Assembly (NCBI GenBank): GCA_949295325.1
Contig: CASFKG010000001.1
Coordinates: 62,001-126,000 of the forward strand
Direction of reading: 5' to 3'
Length of the DNA stretch: 64,000 nt
From: an uncultured bacterium
GTDB taxonomy: Bacteria > Bacillota_I > Bacilli_A > RFN20 > CAG-826
In this document: positions 42,457 through 51,371 of the stretch, piece after piece
Layout: each line of letters opens with the position of its first letter
How positions within the stretch are numbered: position 1 is the first letter of the stretch
Made by a program: the position numbers and the translations under genes
The notes under the pieces: model-generated
Told to the model about the DNA's origin: nothing
The model's input: only the letters and a program-made list of their open reading frames with translations
Database searches by the model: none

Positions 42457-42917
42457 TTCAGGAATTCGTTTACGACCGGCGGCACCAGCGGACTGACGTC
42501 CACCCCCGACTTGAATAGGGAGATTACGCCACTAGAGGAAATGAAGGTATCCTTTTGCCTCGCCATGAAAAAGACCATGTCGACGCTCGAATCGGCAAAC
42601 TCGTTGGAAGCAGCGAGCTGGAATTCGTACTCGAAATCCGTCACCGCCCTCAGGCCCCGGATGATGTGGCGGCTATTGACCTTATGGCAGTAGTCAACCG
42701 TAAGCCCCGGGGTGAAGTCGACCTTCACGCCTTTTAGGCCTTTCGTGGCCTCCTTCATCATGGCCAGCCTTTCTTCCACGCTGAAATGGGCTTTTTTGTC
42801 CGGATTCACGGCGAGCAAAAGAACCACTTCGTCGAAGATGCCCAATGCCCTTTTGAGGACCTCGAGGTGCCCGTTGGTCATCGGATCGAACGATCCGGGA
42901 TAAACTCCGATTGCCAT
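42441..42917 (-). CDS. coaD: Phosphopantetheine adenylyltransferase
   Basis: The 158-residue protein has the nucleotidyltransferase motif GVYPGSFDPMTNGHLEVL (TxGH) at its start and ISSSGVISLFKSG near residue 125. It makes dephospho-CoA from 4'-phosphopantetheine and ATP. It starts 1 base after the rsmD stop with GGAAG just before, the usual rsmD-coaD pair of Bacillota. Confidence 0.95.
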   Translation of the reverse strand: MAIGVYPGSFDPMTNGHLEVLKRALGIFDEVVLLLAVNPDKKAHFSVEERLAMMKEATKGLKGVKVDFTPGLTVDYCHKVNSRHIIRGLRAVTDFEYEFQLAASNEFADSSVDMVFFMARQKDTFISSSGVISLFKSGVDVSPLVPPVVNEFLKKKGR

Positions 42918-42918
42918 A

Positions 42919-43446
42919 TCACTTCCAAAAGTGTACAGCCAAAGTGCTCCTTCCGTAACGGTAAATGCGATAACCCCCCATGTCCTCTAGCGGCGGCTCC
43001 CCTTCGAATTCGATGATGATTGCCCCGCCCGGGGCGAGCATGGAGGAAACCTCCTTCTCCGCTTTTCCATAAAATTCGAGCCTCGCGTAAGGAGGGTCGA
43101 TGAAAACGTAGTCGAAGAGGATTCCCTTGGCTTTGAAGGAAGATAGGGCCGCCAGATAATCCCCCGCGAAAATAACCGCGTTTTGCAGCCCTTTTACGTT
43201 TTTCCTAAGCAAGTCCAGCGCCTTTTTGTCGATTTCGGCGAAAAAGGAGGCCTTTGCGCCGCGGCTCAGGGCTTCGATGCCCACCGCCCCGGAGCCCGCG
43301 AAGAGGTCGAGGAACGTTTTGCCGCGTAAACCCGGTCCGAGTATATCGAAAAGCGCCTCCCTGACCCGGTTCTTGGTGGGGGCGGTTGTCCCTTCCGCCA
43401 CCTCGATTTTCCTACCGCGGTATTGACCGCCGATGACCCTCAGCAT
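42919..43446 (-). CDS. rsmD: 16S rRNA guanine-N2-methyltransferase RsmD
   Basis: The 175-residue protein has LDLFAGSGAVGIEALSRGA for S-adenosylmethionine binding and the catalytic VFIDPPYARLE (DPPY). It methylates G966 of 16S rRNA. Its start abuts the stop of the YlbF-family gene. Confidence 0.93.
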   Translation of the reverse strand: MLRVIGGQYRGRKIEVAEGTTAPTKNRVREALFDILGPGLRGKTFLDLFAGSGAVGIEALSRGAKASFFAEIDKKALDLLRKNVKGLQNAVIFAGDYLAALSSFKAKGILFDYVFIDPPYARLEFYGKAEKEVSSMLAPGGAIIIEFEGEPPLEDMGGYRIYRYGRSTLAVHFWK

Positions 43447-43746
43447 CTATAGACCCTTGAAGCCGTCGAAAAGCAGCGAGTCGATTTCGGAAATCGTATG
43501 GCGGTAGGCGAGGTAGGCTTCCTGGTATGCCTTACCCGCCCCGGTGGAGGCGAGCTTCTGCCTGGCTTCGGAAAGTTCCTTCTCGGCATGGGAGAGCGAC
43601 TCGAGCCTTTTTATTTCGTCCATCAGGGCTTTGCATTCCCCATCGGATTCCAGAGCCCTCCTGGCTTCTTCTAGCCTAAGCGAGACCGGCGATTCTTCGA
43701 TGGCCTTCTTCAGGGCATAGAGCTCTTTCCTGGTATTGTTTTCCAT
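43447..43746 (-). CDS. YlbF/YmcA-family protein
   Basis: The 99-residue helical protein contains YALKKAIEESPVSLRLEEAR and ends AYQEAYLAYRHTISEIDSLL, the pattern of the Com_YlbF family. In Bacillus, YlbF acts with YmcA and YaaT in RNA processing, and ylbF lies near rsmD-coaD, as here. The start at 43746 is supported by a TAGAAT box (43754-43759) ending 7 bases upstream. Confidence 0.8.
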   Translation of the reverse strand: MENNTRKELYALKKAIEESPVSLRLEEARRALESDGECKALMDEIKRLESLSHAEKELSEARQKLASTGAGKAYQEAYLAYRHTISEIDSLLFDGFKGL

Positions 43747-43849
43747 GAGAAATATTCTACTCCGGTAGAAAAAGAAACCGCCACAAGCCGGTTTGGCAAC
43801 TGCAAAAAACCAAAACCGCCCTAAATTTATGATCGAAGCATGGCGATGC

Positions 43850-44149
43850 CTGCTCCTAGGATTACTGAGCAAGCATGTTTGGAGGTATTTGATTTCATGG
43901 TTGCATCACCCCTCCTGCGTCCCTTCGACCGTATCCTCTGTGCTGTTCCGGTGGCTGGGCATCGTCGGATCGGTTCTTGGCCTCATAGCCATCGCCTTGG
44001 CCGTCAAGTCCAAGAAAAGCAAGGCGGCACGTTCTCCGGGATGGCCGTCGCCCTACCGGGAACGTTGGCGTTCTCCTCGGGTCCATGGTGGCCATCATAT
44101 TCATATGGGCCATGGCATTGTCTGCCATCGGCCTCTCGGCCGCTCTTTA
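43850..44149 (+). pseudogene. Frameshifted small membrane protein
   Basis: Membrane-like segments are split across frames. LFRWLGIVGSVLGLIAIALA then VKSKKSKAA lies in one frame, SGMAVALPGTLA in a second, and VLLGSMVAIIFIWAMALSAI GLSAAL with a stop in a third. Joined, they resemble a small DUF4190-like membrane protein. At least two frameshifts are needed, so it is probably dead. It fills most of the gap between the YlbF-family gene and def. Confidence 0.5.
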
Positions 44150-44221
44150 AGCCGCTTTCTCCGCTCCCCCGGCCGTACGGGGGATTTTATTTTGCCCTCA
44201 AGGCCTCCGTGAGCCGATGTT

Positions 44222-44250
44222 TTGGCCTATATCGGCCGGGGTGCTACAAT
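44222..44250 (+). promoter_or_regulatory. def promoter TTGGCC-17-TACAAT, leaderless
   Basis: -35 TTGGCC (44222-44227), 17-base spacer, -10 TACAAT (44245-44250), 7 bases before the GTG at 44258. The transcription start would coincide with the GTG. Confidence 0.7.
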
Positions 44251-44257
44251 TGGCCAC

Positions 44258-44821
44258 GTGCTACGTATTACGAAAGACAACGCGACTTCCTTGAGGGGAA
44301 AAAGCAAGCCCCTCGATTTGCCTCTATCCCCAAAAATGGAATCCCTCCTTTTGGAGATGCTCGACTACCTGAGGCTAACCCAAGACGAAAAATTCCGCGA
44401 GAGGCATCCCAGCTGCCGCGAAGGCGTCGGCCTGGCCGCCCCGCAGGTCGGAAAAAACGTCAGGATGCTCGTCGTCAGCTACGACAAGCCGGCGGAGGAA
44501 GAAGGCAAGGAAAACGTCAAGATCGAATACGCATTGGTAAACCCGGTCATCAAGTTCGCCTCCCCGAAACTTGCCTACCTCAGTAACGGAGAGGGATGCC
44601 TATCGGTGGACAAGCCCCACGAAGGCTACGTCTACCGGCATTACGAGATAGAAGTCGAAGCCTACGACCTTCTCCAGAAGGCCGATGTCGTAATCCATGC
44701 CTACGGCTTCGATGCCATAGTGCTTCAGCACGAAATAGACCATCTTGATGGCATATTGTTCTACGACCGCATAGACAAACAGGACCCGTTCAAGGCCATT
44801 CCCGGTTCGGTAGCCATTTAG
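44258..44821 (+). CDS. def: Peptide deformylase
   Basis: The 188-residue enzyme has the three PDF motifs: GVGLAAPQVG, EGCLSV with the metal-binding Cys, and QHEIDHLDG with the two His and the catalytic Glu. It removes formyl groups from new proteins. The GTG at 44258 is chosen over the upstream frame (which would begin inside the promoter at 44222) because an evident promoter lies 7 bases before it. Confidence 0.93.
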   Translation: MLRITKDNATSLRGKSKPLDLPLSPKMESLLLEMLDYLRLTQDEKFRERHPSCREGVGLAAPQVGKNVRMLVVSYDKPAEEEGKENVKIEYALVNPVIKFASPKLAYLSNGEGCLSVDKPHEGYVYRHYEIEVEAYDLLQKADVVIHAYGFDAIVLQHEIDHLDGILFYDRIDKQDPFKAIPGSVAI

Positions 44822-44936
44822 TTTGGAAGCGTTTTCCTAGCCTCACCCCCTCCCCTTGTCCTTTTCTTTTTTGTATTATGTATTCGATTTAACGGCCGAT
44901 ATATAAACCAATGCCGGAAATAATTTGAGTTTGTGC

Positions 44937-46592
44937 ATGAATAATCCAGTCAATATCTTTGCCCTCGGCGGTTTGGGGGAAGTAGGCAAGAACACCTATG
45001 CCTTCGAAACCGGGGACTCCATCATTTTGGTGGACGCCGGGGTCCGCTTCCCGGAAGCCAATCTTCCGGGCGTGGATTACGTGATTCCCGATTACACGTA
45101 TCTGAAGAACAACCGGGGGCGCTTCAAGGCCCTCTTCATAACCCACGGCCACGAGGACCATATCGGCGGCATTCCCTTTTTGGCCAGGACGGTTTCGATT
45201 CCGGTGATATACGCGCCCCGGCTCGCCGCGGCGCTTATCCGCCATAAACTGGAAGACGCGAGGATAAAAGAGCCCATCAAAATCGTCGAAATCGATAGCA
45301 ATTCCAAGGTCAAGGTCGGAAACGACTTCAGGGTTTCCTTTTTCAGGGTCACCCATTCGATACCCGATGCCTTCGGCATCTGCATCGATACCGACCAGGG
45401 AAGGATAATCGAGACCGGCGACTTCAAGATCGACCTTACCCCGGTCGGCCCGAAATTCGAAATCGACAAACTCGCGGGCCTAGGCCAAGAAGGGGTGGAC
45501 CTCCTCATGGCCGACTCCACCAATGCCGAACTAGAAGGCTATACCCCGAGCGAAACCGCGGTAAGAAGCGGGGTCGAGGAAATATTCGACAAGGCCATCG
45601 GCCGCATAATCGTTTCCACTTTCTCAAGCAACATAAACCGCATTCAGCAGGTCGTGGAAGTCGCAATCGAACACGGCCGAAAGATATGCATACTGGGACG
45701 CTCGATGGAAAACGTCGTCGGCATCGCCAGGGAATACGGTTACATCAAAATCCCCGATAGTGCCATCGTAAGCGACGACATGGTCAAGGGGCTGCCGGCC
45801 AACCAGGTGTGCATCCTCTGCACCGGGAGCCAAGGCGAGCCCATGGCCGCCCTAAGCCGCATCAGCAGAGGCGAACACAAGGTCCGTATCATGCCGGGGG
45901 ATACCATCGTCTTTTCCTCCAACCCCATTCCGGGCAACGGCGCGCTCGTCGATAGGCTGGTCAACGACCTGGTGAAGCAGGGCGCCGACGTGAAGCAAAA
46001 CGGCATAGCCTTCTCGCTGCATTCCTCCGGGCATCCTAGCCGCCAGGAACTGCGGCTTATGCTGAGTCTCGTAAACCCGCGGAACTTCATGCCGGTCCAC
46101 GGGGAATACAGGATGCTTAGGATGCACGGCGACATCGCCAAGGCCATCGGGGTCAAGGAAGACAACATCTTCATCTGCAATAACGGCGACATGCTGACCC
46201 TATTCGACCACAAGGTTACCCGGGGCGGACACGTGCCGGCCGAGGACGTCTACATCGACGGCAACGACCTCGACGGCCTTAGCGCCGGCGTTATCCATGA
46301 TCGCGACATTCTCAAAAACGAAGGCATGATCGCCGTTCTGCTAACGATAGACAAACGCGGCGAAGTGACGGTTCCGCCGATTGTCTATGCCCGGGGCTTC
46401 TCCGCCTCCATGGATACCCATGTCGTAAGGCATGCGCAGATGCATGCCGCGGAGGCGCTTAGGGACACGCTAAAGGAAACCAAGGCCATCGCGACCATCA
46501 AGGCCGCGGTAAAAAACGCGGTCGGCAAATACATTTTCCGCAAGACCGAGAGGTCGCCCATGATCATCCCGGTCGTCATGCAGGGCAAATAG
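44937..46592 (+). CDS. rnj: Ribonuclease J
   Basis: The ~551-residue protein has the metallo-beta-lactamase motif FITHGHEDHIGGIPF (residues ~67-81), GDFKIDLTP, the beta-CASP part with DSTNAE, and PVHGEYRML near 375. RNase J has 5'-exonuclease and endonuclease activity in mRNA decay and rRNA processing. The ATG at 44937 is taken as the start. It may be especially relevant to short-leader mRNAs, which is speculation. Confidence 0.93.
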   Translation: MNNPVNIFALGGLGEVGKNTYAFETGDSIILVDAGVRFPEANLPGVDYVIPDYTYLKNNRGRFKALFITHGHEDHIGGIPFLARTVSIPVIYAPRLAAALIRHKLEDARIKEPIKIVEIDSNSKVKVGNDFRVSFFRVTHSIPDAFGICIDTDQGRIIETGDFKIDLTPVGPKFEIDKLAGLGQEGVDLLMADSTNAELEGYTPSETAVRSGVEEIFDKAIGRIIVSTFSSNINRIQQVVEVAIEHGRKICILGRSMENVVGIAREYGYIKIPDSAIVSDDMVKGLPANQVCILCTGSQGEPMAALSRISRGEHKVRIMPGDTIVFSSNPIPGNGALVDRLVNDLVKQGADVKQNGIAFSLHSSGHPSRQELRLMLSLVNPRNFMPVHGEYRMLRMHGDIAKAIGVKEDNIFICNNGDMLTLFDHKVTRGGHVPAEDVYIDGNDLDGLSAGVIHDRDILKNEGMIAVLLTIDKRGEVTVPPIVYARGFSASMDTHVVRHAQMHAAEALRDTLKETKAIATIKAAVKNAVGKYIFRKTERSPMIIPVVMQGK

Positions 46593-47138
46593 ATGCTCAT
46601 ACTCGCCAGCGCCTCGCCGAGGCGGAAGGAACTTCTTAGGAAGCTCGTGCCGGAATTCAAGATAATCCCTAGCCGCATCGACGAAAGGGTCATGGACGAT
46701 CTTGATCCTTCGATCATGCCGTTAGAAGAAAGCAGGCTGAAGGCCTATGACCTCTTCAGCCGCTACCCCGGTAACGAGGTTCTGGCCGCCGACACGGTCG
46801 TGATCCTCGACGGGAAGATCTACGGGAAACCCAAGGACTACGATGACGCGGTCCGAATGCTCAAGGCGGAACAGGGGCGTTCCCAGATGGTGCTGACCGG
46901 CTACTGTTATCTCAGCAGCGACCGGGAAATCAACCGCACCGTTTCCACGAAGGTAAGGTTCCGCAAAATGGGCGAAGCCGAAATAAGGGAATATCTGGAC
47001 AGGTGCAGACCGTTCGACAAGGCCGGGGCCTACGGAATCCAGGACGAGGGCACGCCTGTCGAAAGCATCGAAGGCAGCTTCGACAACGTCATGGGCCTTC
47101 CGACCGAGGATCTAGCCCTCCACGTCTTCCGGAAATAA
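46593..47138 (+). CDS. maf: Maf nucleoside triphosphate pyrophosphatase
   Basis: The 181-residue protein begins MLILASASPRRKELLRKL and has ADTVVILDGKIYGKPKD and GAYGIQDEG, the Maf signatures. It hydrolyses dTTP/UTP or modified nucleotides. Its ATG abuts the RNase J stop. The last 27 bases overlap the convergent gene. Confidence 0.93.
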   Translation: MLILASASPRRKELLRKLVPEFKIIPSRIDERVMDDLDPSIMPLEESRLKAYDLFSRYPGNEVLAADTVVILDGKIYGKPKDYDDAVRMLKAEQGRSQMVLTGYCYLSSDREINRTVSTKVRFRKMGEAEIREYLDRCRPFDKAGAYGIQDEGTPVESIEGSFDNVMGLPTEDLALHVFRK

Positions 47139-47519
47139 TTTGGCCGCGAGTTCGCGGCTTTTTCCTTCTAAGACGATGGTTATCTTTTCGCTTCCGAGAA
47201 TGTATTTGGATAGCCCCATGGCCTTGAGGGATTCGCCGTCGACTTTGCCGGAATCCTTTATGGAAATGCTCAATCTGCTGCCGACCAGGCGGTGGGAAGT
47301 CACGTTGTCTTTCCCTCCCAGGGCCTTATAAATTTCGTTGTCGTCCTGGCTAAGGGCGATAATCTCTTCTTTGATGGCCTTTTTGCGGGGTTTCGACAGC
47401 TTTATTGCGGCAATGGTACCGAAAACCACGGCCAGCAGTCCCACTACGGCGACGATGGCGTAGAAGGCGATGTCCGGGAACCCGGGTATTGTTTCTAGGG
47501 CCTTAACGGTATAACTCAC
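47112..47519 (-). CDS. Membrane-anchored PTS EIIB-like domain lacking the active cysteine
   Basis: The 135-residue protein has one membrane helix (~residues 18-40), then IYKALGGKDNVTS, SRLSISIKDSGKVD and LKAMGLSKYILGSEKITIVL. This closely follows the glucose-type PTS EIIB fold (family pattern aLGGkdNi ... CxTRLR ... VkD). The phosphorylated Cys of CxTRL is replaced (LVGSRL), so it cannot accept phosphate from EIIA. It may be a sensor or regulator of PTS state. A plus-strand terminator for maf lies inside its 3' end. Confidence 0.75.
   Translation of the reverse strand: MSYTVKALETIPGFPDIAFYAIVAVVGLLAVVFGTIAAIKLSKPRKKAIKEEIIALSQDDNEIYKALGGKDNVTSHRLVGSRLSISIKDSGKVDGESLKAMGLSKYILGSEKITIVLEGKSRELAAKLFPEDVEG
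47143..47165 (+). terminator. maf terminator inside the EIIB-like gene
   Basis: GCCGCG-AGTT-CGCGGC followed by TTTTTCC, located within the coding sequence of the opposite gene. Confidence 0.75.
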
Positions 47520-47549
47520 TTTGTTATAATAACCACCGAGGTAAGAAAG

Positions 47550-48119
47550 ATGTCAAATGCCATCGAAATTGAAGCCAAGGCCTTGGTGGGCAAGGCCGAC
47601 TATCTTAAACTGGTCGGGCTCTTCCCGGAATCGGTACCCTACGAACAGACCAACTACTACATCGACAACGACGATTCCCTTCTCAAGGAAGAAGGCATAT
47701 CGCTCCGCATAAGGCGCAAGGGCGGCGCCCTGATGATGACCCTGAAGACCCCGCTTTCCCAAGGGCTTCTGGAGAAAAACGAAGACCTGACCGAGCAGGA
47801 ATTCGGCGAATTCGAAAAAGGCACCTTCCCCGAAAACGACCTCAAGAGGTTCCTCACGATGCTCGATATCGACCCATCCTCGCTCAAGATAATCACGTCC
47901 CTGACAACCAAACGCGTCGACGTGAAATACAAAGAAGGCCTGCTTTCCATAGACGAAAACCACTACTCGGGGCAGACCGACTACGAAGTCGAACTCGAGT
48001 ACAACAACGAGGCCGAAGCCGAAAAGCTCCTGCGGGAACTTTTGGAAGAAAACGGGATACCCTACGTCCTCAACAAAAAGACCAAGGTCAGCCGGGCGCT
48101 GGCCGCGGTTGGCCGCTAG
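47550..48119 (+). CDS. CYTH-domain protein
   Basis: The 189-residue protein begins with the ExExK signature (IEIEAK) and has YYIDNDDSLLKEEGISLRIR and the tunnel-lining alternating charged strands (ALMMTLKTP, YEVELEYNN). CYTH enzymes hydrolyse triphosphates (inorganic or thiamine triphosphate). It resembles the YjbK group. TATAAT at ~47524 and GAGG before the ATG suggest a short normal leader. Confidence 0.85.
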   Translation: MSNAIEIEAKALVGKADYLKLVGLFPESVPYEQTNYYIDNDDSLLKEEGISLRIRRKGGALMMTLKTPLSQGLLEKNEDLTEQEFGEFEKGTFPENDLKRFLTMLDIDPSSLKIITSLTTKRVDVKYKEGLLSIDENHYSGQTDYEVELEYNNEAEAEKLLRELLEENGIPYVLNKKTKVSRALAAVGR

Positions 48120-48131
48120 TCGGCCTTTTTT
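48111..48131 (+). terminator. Terminator holding both stop codons
   Basis: GGCCG-CTAGT-CGGCC then TTTTTTA. CTAG in the loop provides TAG stops for both convergent genes. Confidence 0.8.
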
Positions 48132-48568
48132 ATTTTCCCCTGTTCGTCGAGGCTTTTCAGACAGGTCCCGTAGCTAGGGCAGTTTTCGGGGTTGCAGACC
48201 GAGTCGGAAATCTTCTGGGCTAGGGAACGGAAGGTGGAAATCTCCTCTTCGTTGTAGCCGGTCTGGATACGGTGGTCGTCCATGATGATCGGCCGTTTCA
48301 AAACCGAGGGGTTTTTCTTTATAAAGGCGATTAGTTCGCTCATCTTCATGTCGTCGAAGTCGATCTTGTTTTCGGAAACTATCTTGGAACGGGTCGAAAT
48401 AACGTCGTCGGTCCCGTTTTCGGACTTGCTTAATATTTCCAAAATGTCCTTTTCCGAAAGCGTTCCGGAAAAAATGTCCTTCGTTTGGTAGGGTATGTGG
48501 TTGTCGTCGAACCACTTCTTCACCTTGCGGCAGCTGGCACACGACTGCGAAACATAAATCTTTATCAC
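48116..48568 (-). CDS. spx: Spx-family regulator with extra cysteine-rich tail
   Basis: The 150-residue protein has the redox CxxC (CASC, residues ~10-13) and RPIIMDDHRIQTGYNEEEI near residue 93-111, as in Spx. Spx binds the RNA polymerase alpha subunit and switches on thiol-stress genes when CxxC is oxidised. Unlike Bacillus Spx, it ends with CNPENCPSYGTC, which could bind a metal or form a second thiol switch. The GTG start at 48568 is supported by a TATCAT box (48575-48580) ending 6 bases before it. Confidence 0.8.
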   Translation of the reverse strand: MIKIYVSQSCASCRKVKKWFDDNHIPYQTKDIFSGTLSEKDILEILSKSENGTDDVISTRSKIVSENKIDFDDMKMSELIAFIKKNPSVLKRPIIMDDHRIQTGYNEEEISTFRSLAQKISDSVCNPENCPSYGTCLKSLDEQGKIKKAD

Positions 48569-48716
48569 GCGGCAATGATAGCACCGGTGGCCGCAGTTTG
48601 GCAGTTAGTTGTGGATAATCCTTCGGTTGGCTTTCTACGTAAAAAATGCCATCATTACCGTCAGTGAGCAGTGCTTTATCTTACTTAATTTGTAGAAGTA
48701 AACAAAATTAAACGGC

Positions 48717-48737
48717 TTTTTCCCTTCATGGGAAAAA
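48717..48737. promoter_or_regulatory. Hairpin upstream of secreted-protein operon
   Basis: TTTTTCCC-TTCAT-GGGAAAAA, a perfect 8-bp inverted repeat about 20 bases before the -35, followed by TTGTTTTT. It could block read-in or be an operator. Confidence 0.4.
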
Positions 48738-48756
48738 TTGTTTTTAAAAATAATAT

Positions 48757-48785
48757 TTGACTTTTCCAAAGTTCATTTTTTTAAT
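48757..48785 (+). promoter_or_regulatory. Promoter of secreted-protein operon
   Basis: -35 TTGACT (48757-48762), 17-base spacer, -10 TTTAAT (48780-48785) in AT-rich DNA. AAAGGAG follows with a normal spacing to the ATG at 48810, so this transcript has a leader of about 18 bases. Confidence 0.7.
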
Positions 48786-48809
48786 TCAGGCGTCAAAGGA
48801 GCGTGATGC

Positions 48810-51359
48810 ATGATCAAAAAAGGTCTCATCCTTCTGGCCATTGCTTCGCTCGGAGGCGTTTCGCTGCAGACGCCTGCGGTCGGGGCCTTGGCGGAAAACA
48901 GCGTCGAATCCGGTACCGGAGATTCATCTGAAACTTCGGAAACTTCGAAGATCTACGCTGCCCTCGAAGAAATATGGACTTCGGGGAATTACACCCTCGA
49001 ATGGGAATACGGCGGTAAAACATACCGCGACGTCTATACCCCCAACTACAGCGTCATCGGAGGAGGATCGAGCGGTTACGTCCTGCTTCCCAGCGTCGAC
49101 GGAGCCTACCAGCATATGGCCTATAACGCGCCGTATACCATTTCCGCGAACGGAGTGAAGAACATTACCTTGGGAACCCCGCTCGTCGGTGCTACCCGCA
49201 CTTTCCTACCCGGCGATGCCAACATGGGCGCCAATTTCGCCGTCTACCAGAACCCGGTCGACAGCATCGATGAATACAACCCATTAAGCGAAACCAACCG
49301 CTCGATGTCATTCTGGGCGGATTATTTTACGGAAGACAAGATAGTCGACCTCGGTTTCGGGGACGGGACCCTCGGCTGCCTCGGCTATACCTCCACCGCC
49401 ACCTCCGTGAAGGGGCAGGCGGCCATCTACCTTACCACCTGTGCCGTCCTGGGCTTCTACCGCGGGACCAGCAATTTCAACGCCATATACGTAACCGGAC
49501 GCTTCTACCAAGTAGCCGACGCCAATTCCTATTCGGCTTCCTCGAGGCCCTATGCCGTGAGCTTCGATTTCGACGAGTACGACAATCTCGTCGCTTCGGT
49601 TTGGCTTGAGGACGATGACGGGACCTACTATGTCCCCGACGGAGGAACCGGCACCTTCAAGGACATCGGAACTTCAAGCGACATCGACTTCGACGAGTTC
49701 ATGTCGGAAGCGACCGCGAATGTTTCGAAGAAATCGCTTTCGCGGGAGCAGGCCGCTCCGATAATCGGCCGCGAATTCTCGAGTACGACTACCGTGACAA
49801 CCGTCTACGACACGATGTCGGGCATCGTCGAGCAAAACCCGGTGACCTACTACCTCGACTACAACGATTCGTATCTGCGTTCCTATAGCGAAGACAATAT
49901 GGAAGGCAACCTTTATTGCCGCGAGAGCGATGGCAGCGCGTCCTTCGTGCTCCTGACCGGGGACAACAAGGTCGAACACTATAACGAAGAAGGCGATATG
50001 TGGCTGGACTGGATGTTCGCCTACGAATTCATGGATCTGGGTTCCTGGCGCCTCAATCCCGTGACCGGCACCTATTTCTACTACGGACTCAACGCGGATT
50101 CGGTCTACACCGCCCTGACCGGGTGTGCCGTTCCGGGAATCGATAGCTCTACCTCGTTCGATATCGTGTCCCTGGAAATTAGTCTCGAAAACGGAGTCGT
50201 GAGCCATATGGAGGCAACGACTTCGACCATCAGCGCCTTCGGACCCGACGGCAGCGTTTCCTATCTCTACTGCGTAAGCGAAGTCGACTTCGATAAGGAA
50301 CCCAGGGAAATAAAAGTCCCGACGCCGTTTGAAAGGGACGAATCCTACGACACCGTGAAAGCGGCCTTCGACAGCGTCAACGACGTCACCAAGCCCCACA
50401 AGACCGTCAAGGTCGAGTACTTCACGGGTGTCAATGAGAACAACGCCCTCCACATCCATTCGTGGTTCACGCCCGACGTCGTCTATATCGAAAACCGCCT
50501 CCAGCAGGAAAGCGGCTACTCCGACTTCTCGGCGATGGGCTACTACCTTAAGAAAGACTCATCCGGCAATCCGTTAGGAATAATCCGTTTCGAGCGGGAC
50601 TGGGATACCGGGGCCGTAGAGGCAGCCGCGCCAATCTATGAAGGCGAAGGCATCGAAGATTACTGGGACAAGATCACGGCCAATCCGGACATCATGACCT
50701 TCGACTCCAACGAACGCACCCTCAAGCTCAAGGGCAACGTCCACCTCCTGCCCTCCTACTTCCCCACCATTTCCGGGGACGACGAGGGGGAGGAAGACAG
50801 CGTCAGCAACCTCAAAATCACCCTCAATGAGGACGGGACGATTTCGAAAATCGACTACAACGCCGGGGCGAGCATAACTTCCTATGGAACCTTCAACACC
50901 ATCGGCCGCATCGACTACTACTACGGCGAAGAACTTCCGGAAGGCCTATTGGACCAACTGGCGGCCATGCCGGAATGGGTGACGCCGGAAAGCTGGAGCG
51001 AAAGCGCCTACGGTGCCGACGAAGACTTCATGGAGGACATAAATTCCTTCCTCGAATACTATGCCGAGGAAACCGGAGAGGTCCTAACCGTCGAGGATCT
51101 GCCCTACGTCTATGACGAGGACTGGGAAGAAGGCGGCTATTCCTCCTTCTGGAGTTCCTACAGCCACTACTTCTACACCTACGCGAATTCGGGCGACTGG
51201 AGCGAGCTCATCGCGGCATACGAAACCCTATTGGCGGGAGAAGGCTATGTCCTGACCGACGACCAGTGGGTAAAGGGACGGCTTTACGTCGAAGTTCGTC
51301 CTTATTCGACCTACAGCGGTACCGGTTTCCGCCTCGAATTCGGGGTAACCGATGCCTAA
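48810..51359 (+). CDS. Large secreted protein of unknown function
   Basis: The 849-residue protein has a Sec signal peptide (MIKKGLILLAIASLGG, likely cut after AVGALA) without a lipobox cysteine. The mature part is acidic, Ser/Thr/Tyr-rich and beta-rich. Segments such as YAALEEIWTSGNYTLEWEYG recur in looser form later (AAFDSVNDVTKPHKTVKVEY; LLDQLAAMPEWVTPE), suggesting repeated beta-barrel-like domains. It is first in an operon with two lipoproteins of similar style. AAAGGAG precedes the start. Confidence 0.7.
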   Translation: MIKKGLILLAIASLGGVSLQTPAVGALAENSVESGTGDSSETSETSKIYAALEEIWTSGNYTLEWEYGGKTYRDVYTPNYSVIGGGSSGYVLLPSVDGAYQHMAYNAPYTISANGVKNITLGTPLVGATRTFLPGDANMGANFAVYQNPVDSIDEYNPLSETNRSMSFWADYFTEDKIVDLGFGDGTLGCLGYTSTATSVKGQAAIYLTTCAVLGFYRGTSNFNAIYVTGRFYQVADANSYSASSRPYAVSFDFDEYDNLVASVWLEDDDGTYYVPDGGTGTFKDIGTSSDIDFDEFMSEATANVSKKSLSREQAAPIIGREFSSTTTVTTVYDTMSGIVEQNPVTYYLDYNDSYLRSYSEDNMEGNLYCRESDGSASFVLLTGDNKVEHYNEEGDMWLDWMFAYEFMDLGSWRLNPVTGTYFYYGLNADSVYTALTGCAVPGIDSSTSFDIVSLEISLENGVVSHMEATTSTISAFGPDGSVSYLYCVSEVDFDKEPREIKVPTPFERDESYDTVKAAFDSVNDVTKPHKTVKVEYFTGVNENNALHIHSWFTPDVVYIENRLQQESGYSDFSAMGYYLKKDSSGNPLGIIRFERDWDTGAVEAAAPIYEGEGIEDYWDKITANPDIMTFDSNERTLKLKGNVHLLPSYFPTISGDDEGEEDSVSNLKITLNEDGTISKIDYNAGASITSYGTFNTIGRIDYYYGEELPEGLLDQLAAMPEWVTPESWSESAYGADEDFMEDINSFLEYYAEETGEVLTVEDLPYVYDEDWEEGGYSSFWSSYSHYFYTYANSGDWSELIAAYETLLAGEGYVLTDDQWVKGRLYVEVRPYSTYSGTGFRLEFGVTDA

Positions 51360-51371
51360 AAAGGAGCCAAC

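Noticed and set aside
48721-48809. Riboswitch ahead of the secreted-protein operon
   Set aside because: One simple hairpin upstream of the promoter only; the leader after the -10 is about 18 bases, too short for a riboswitch.
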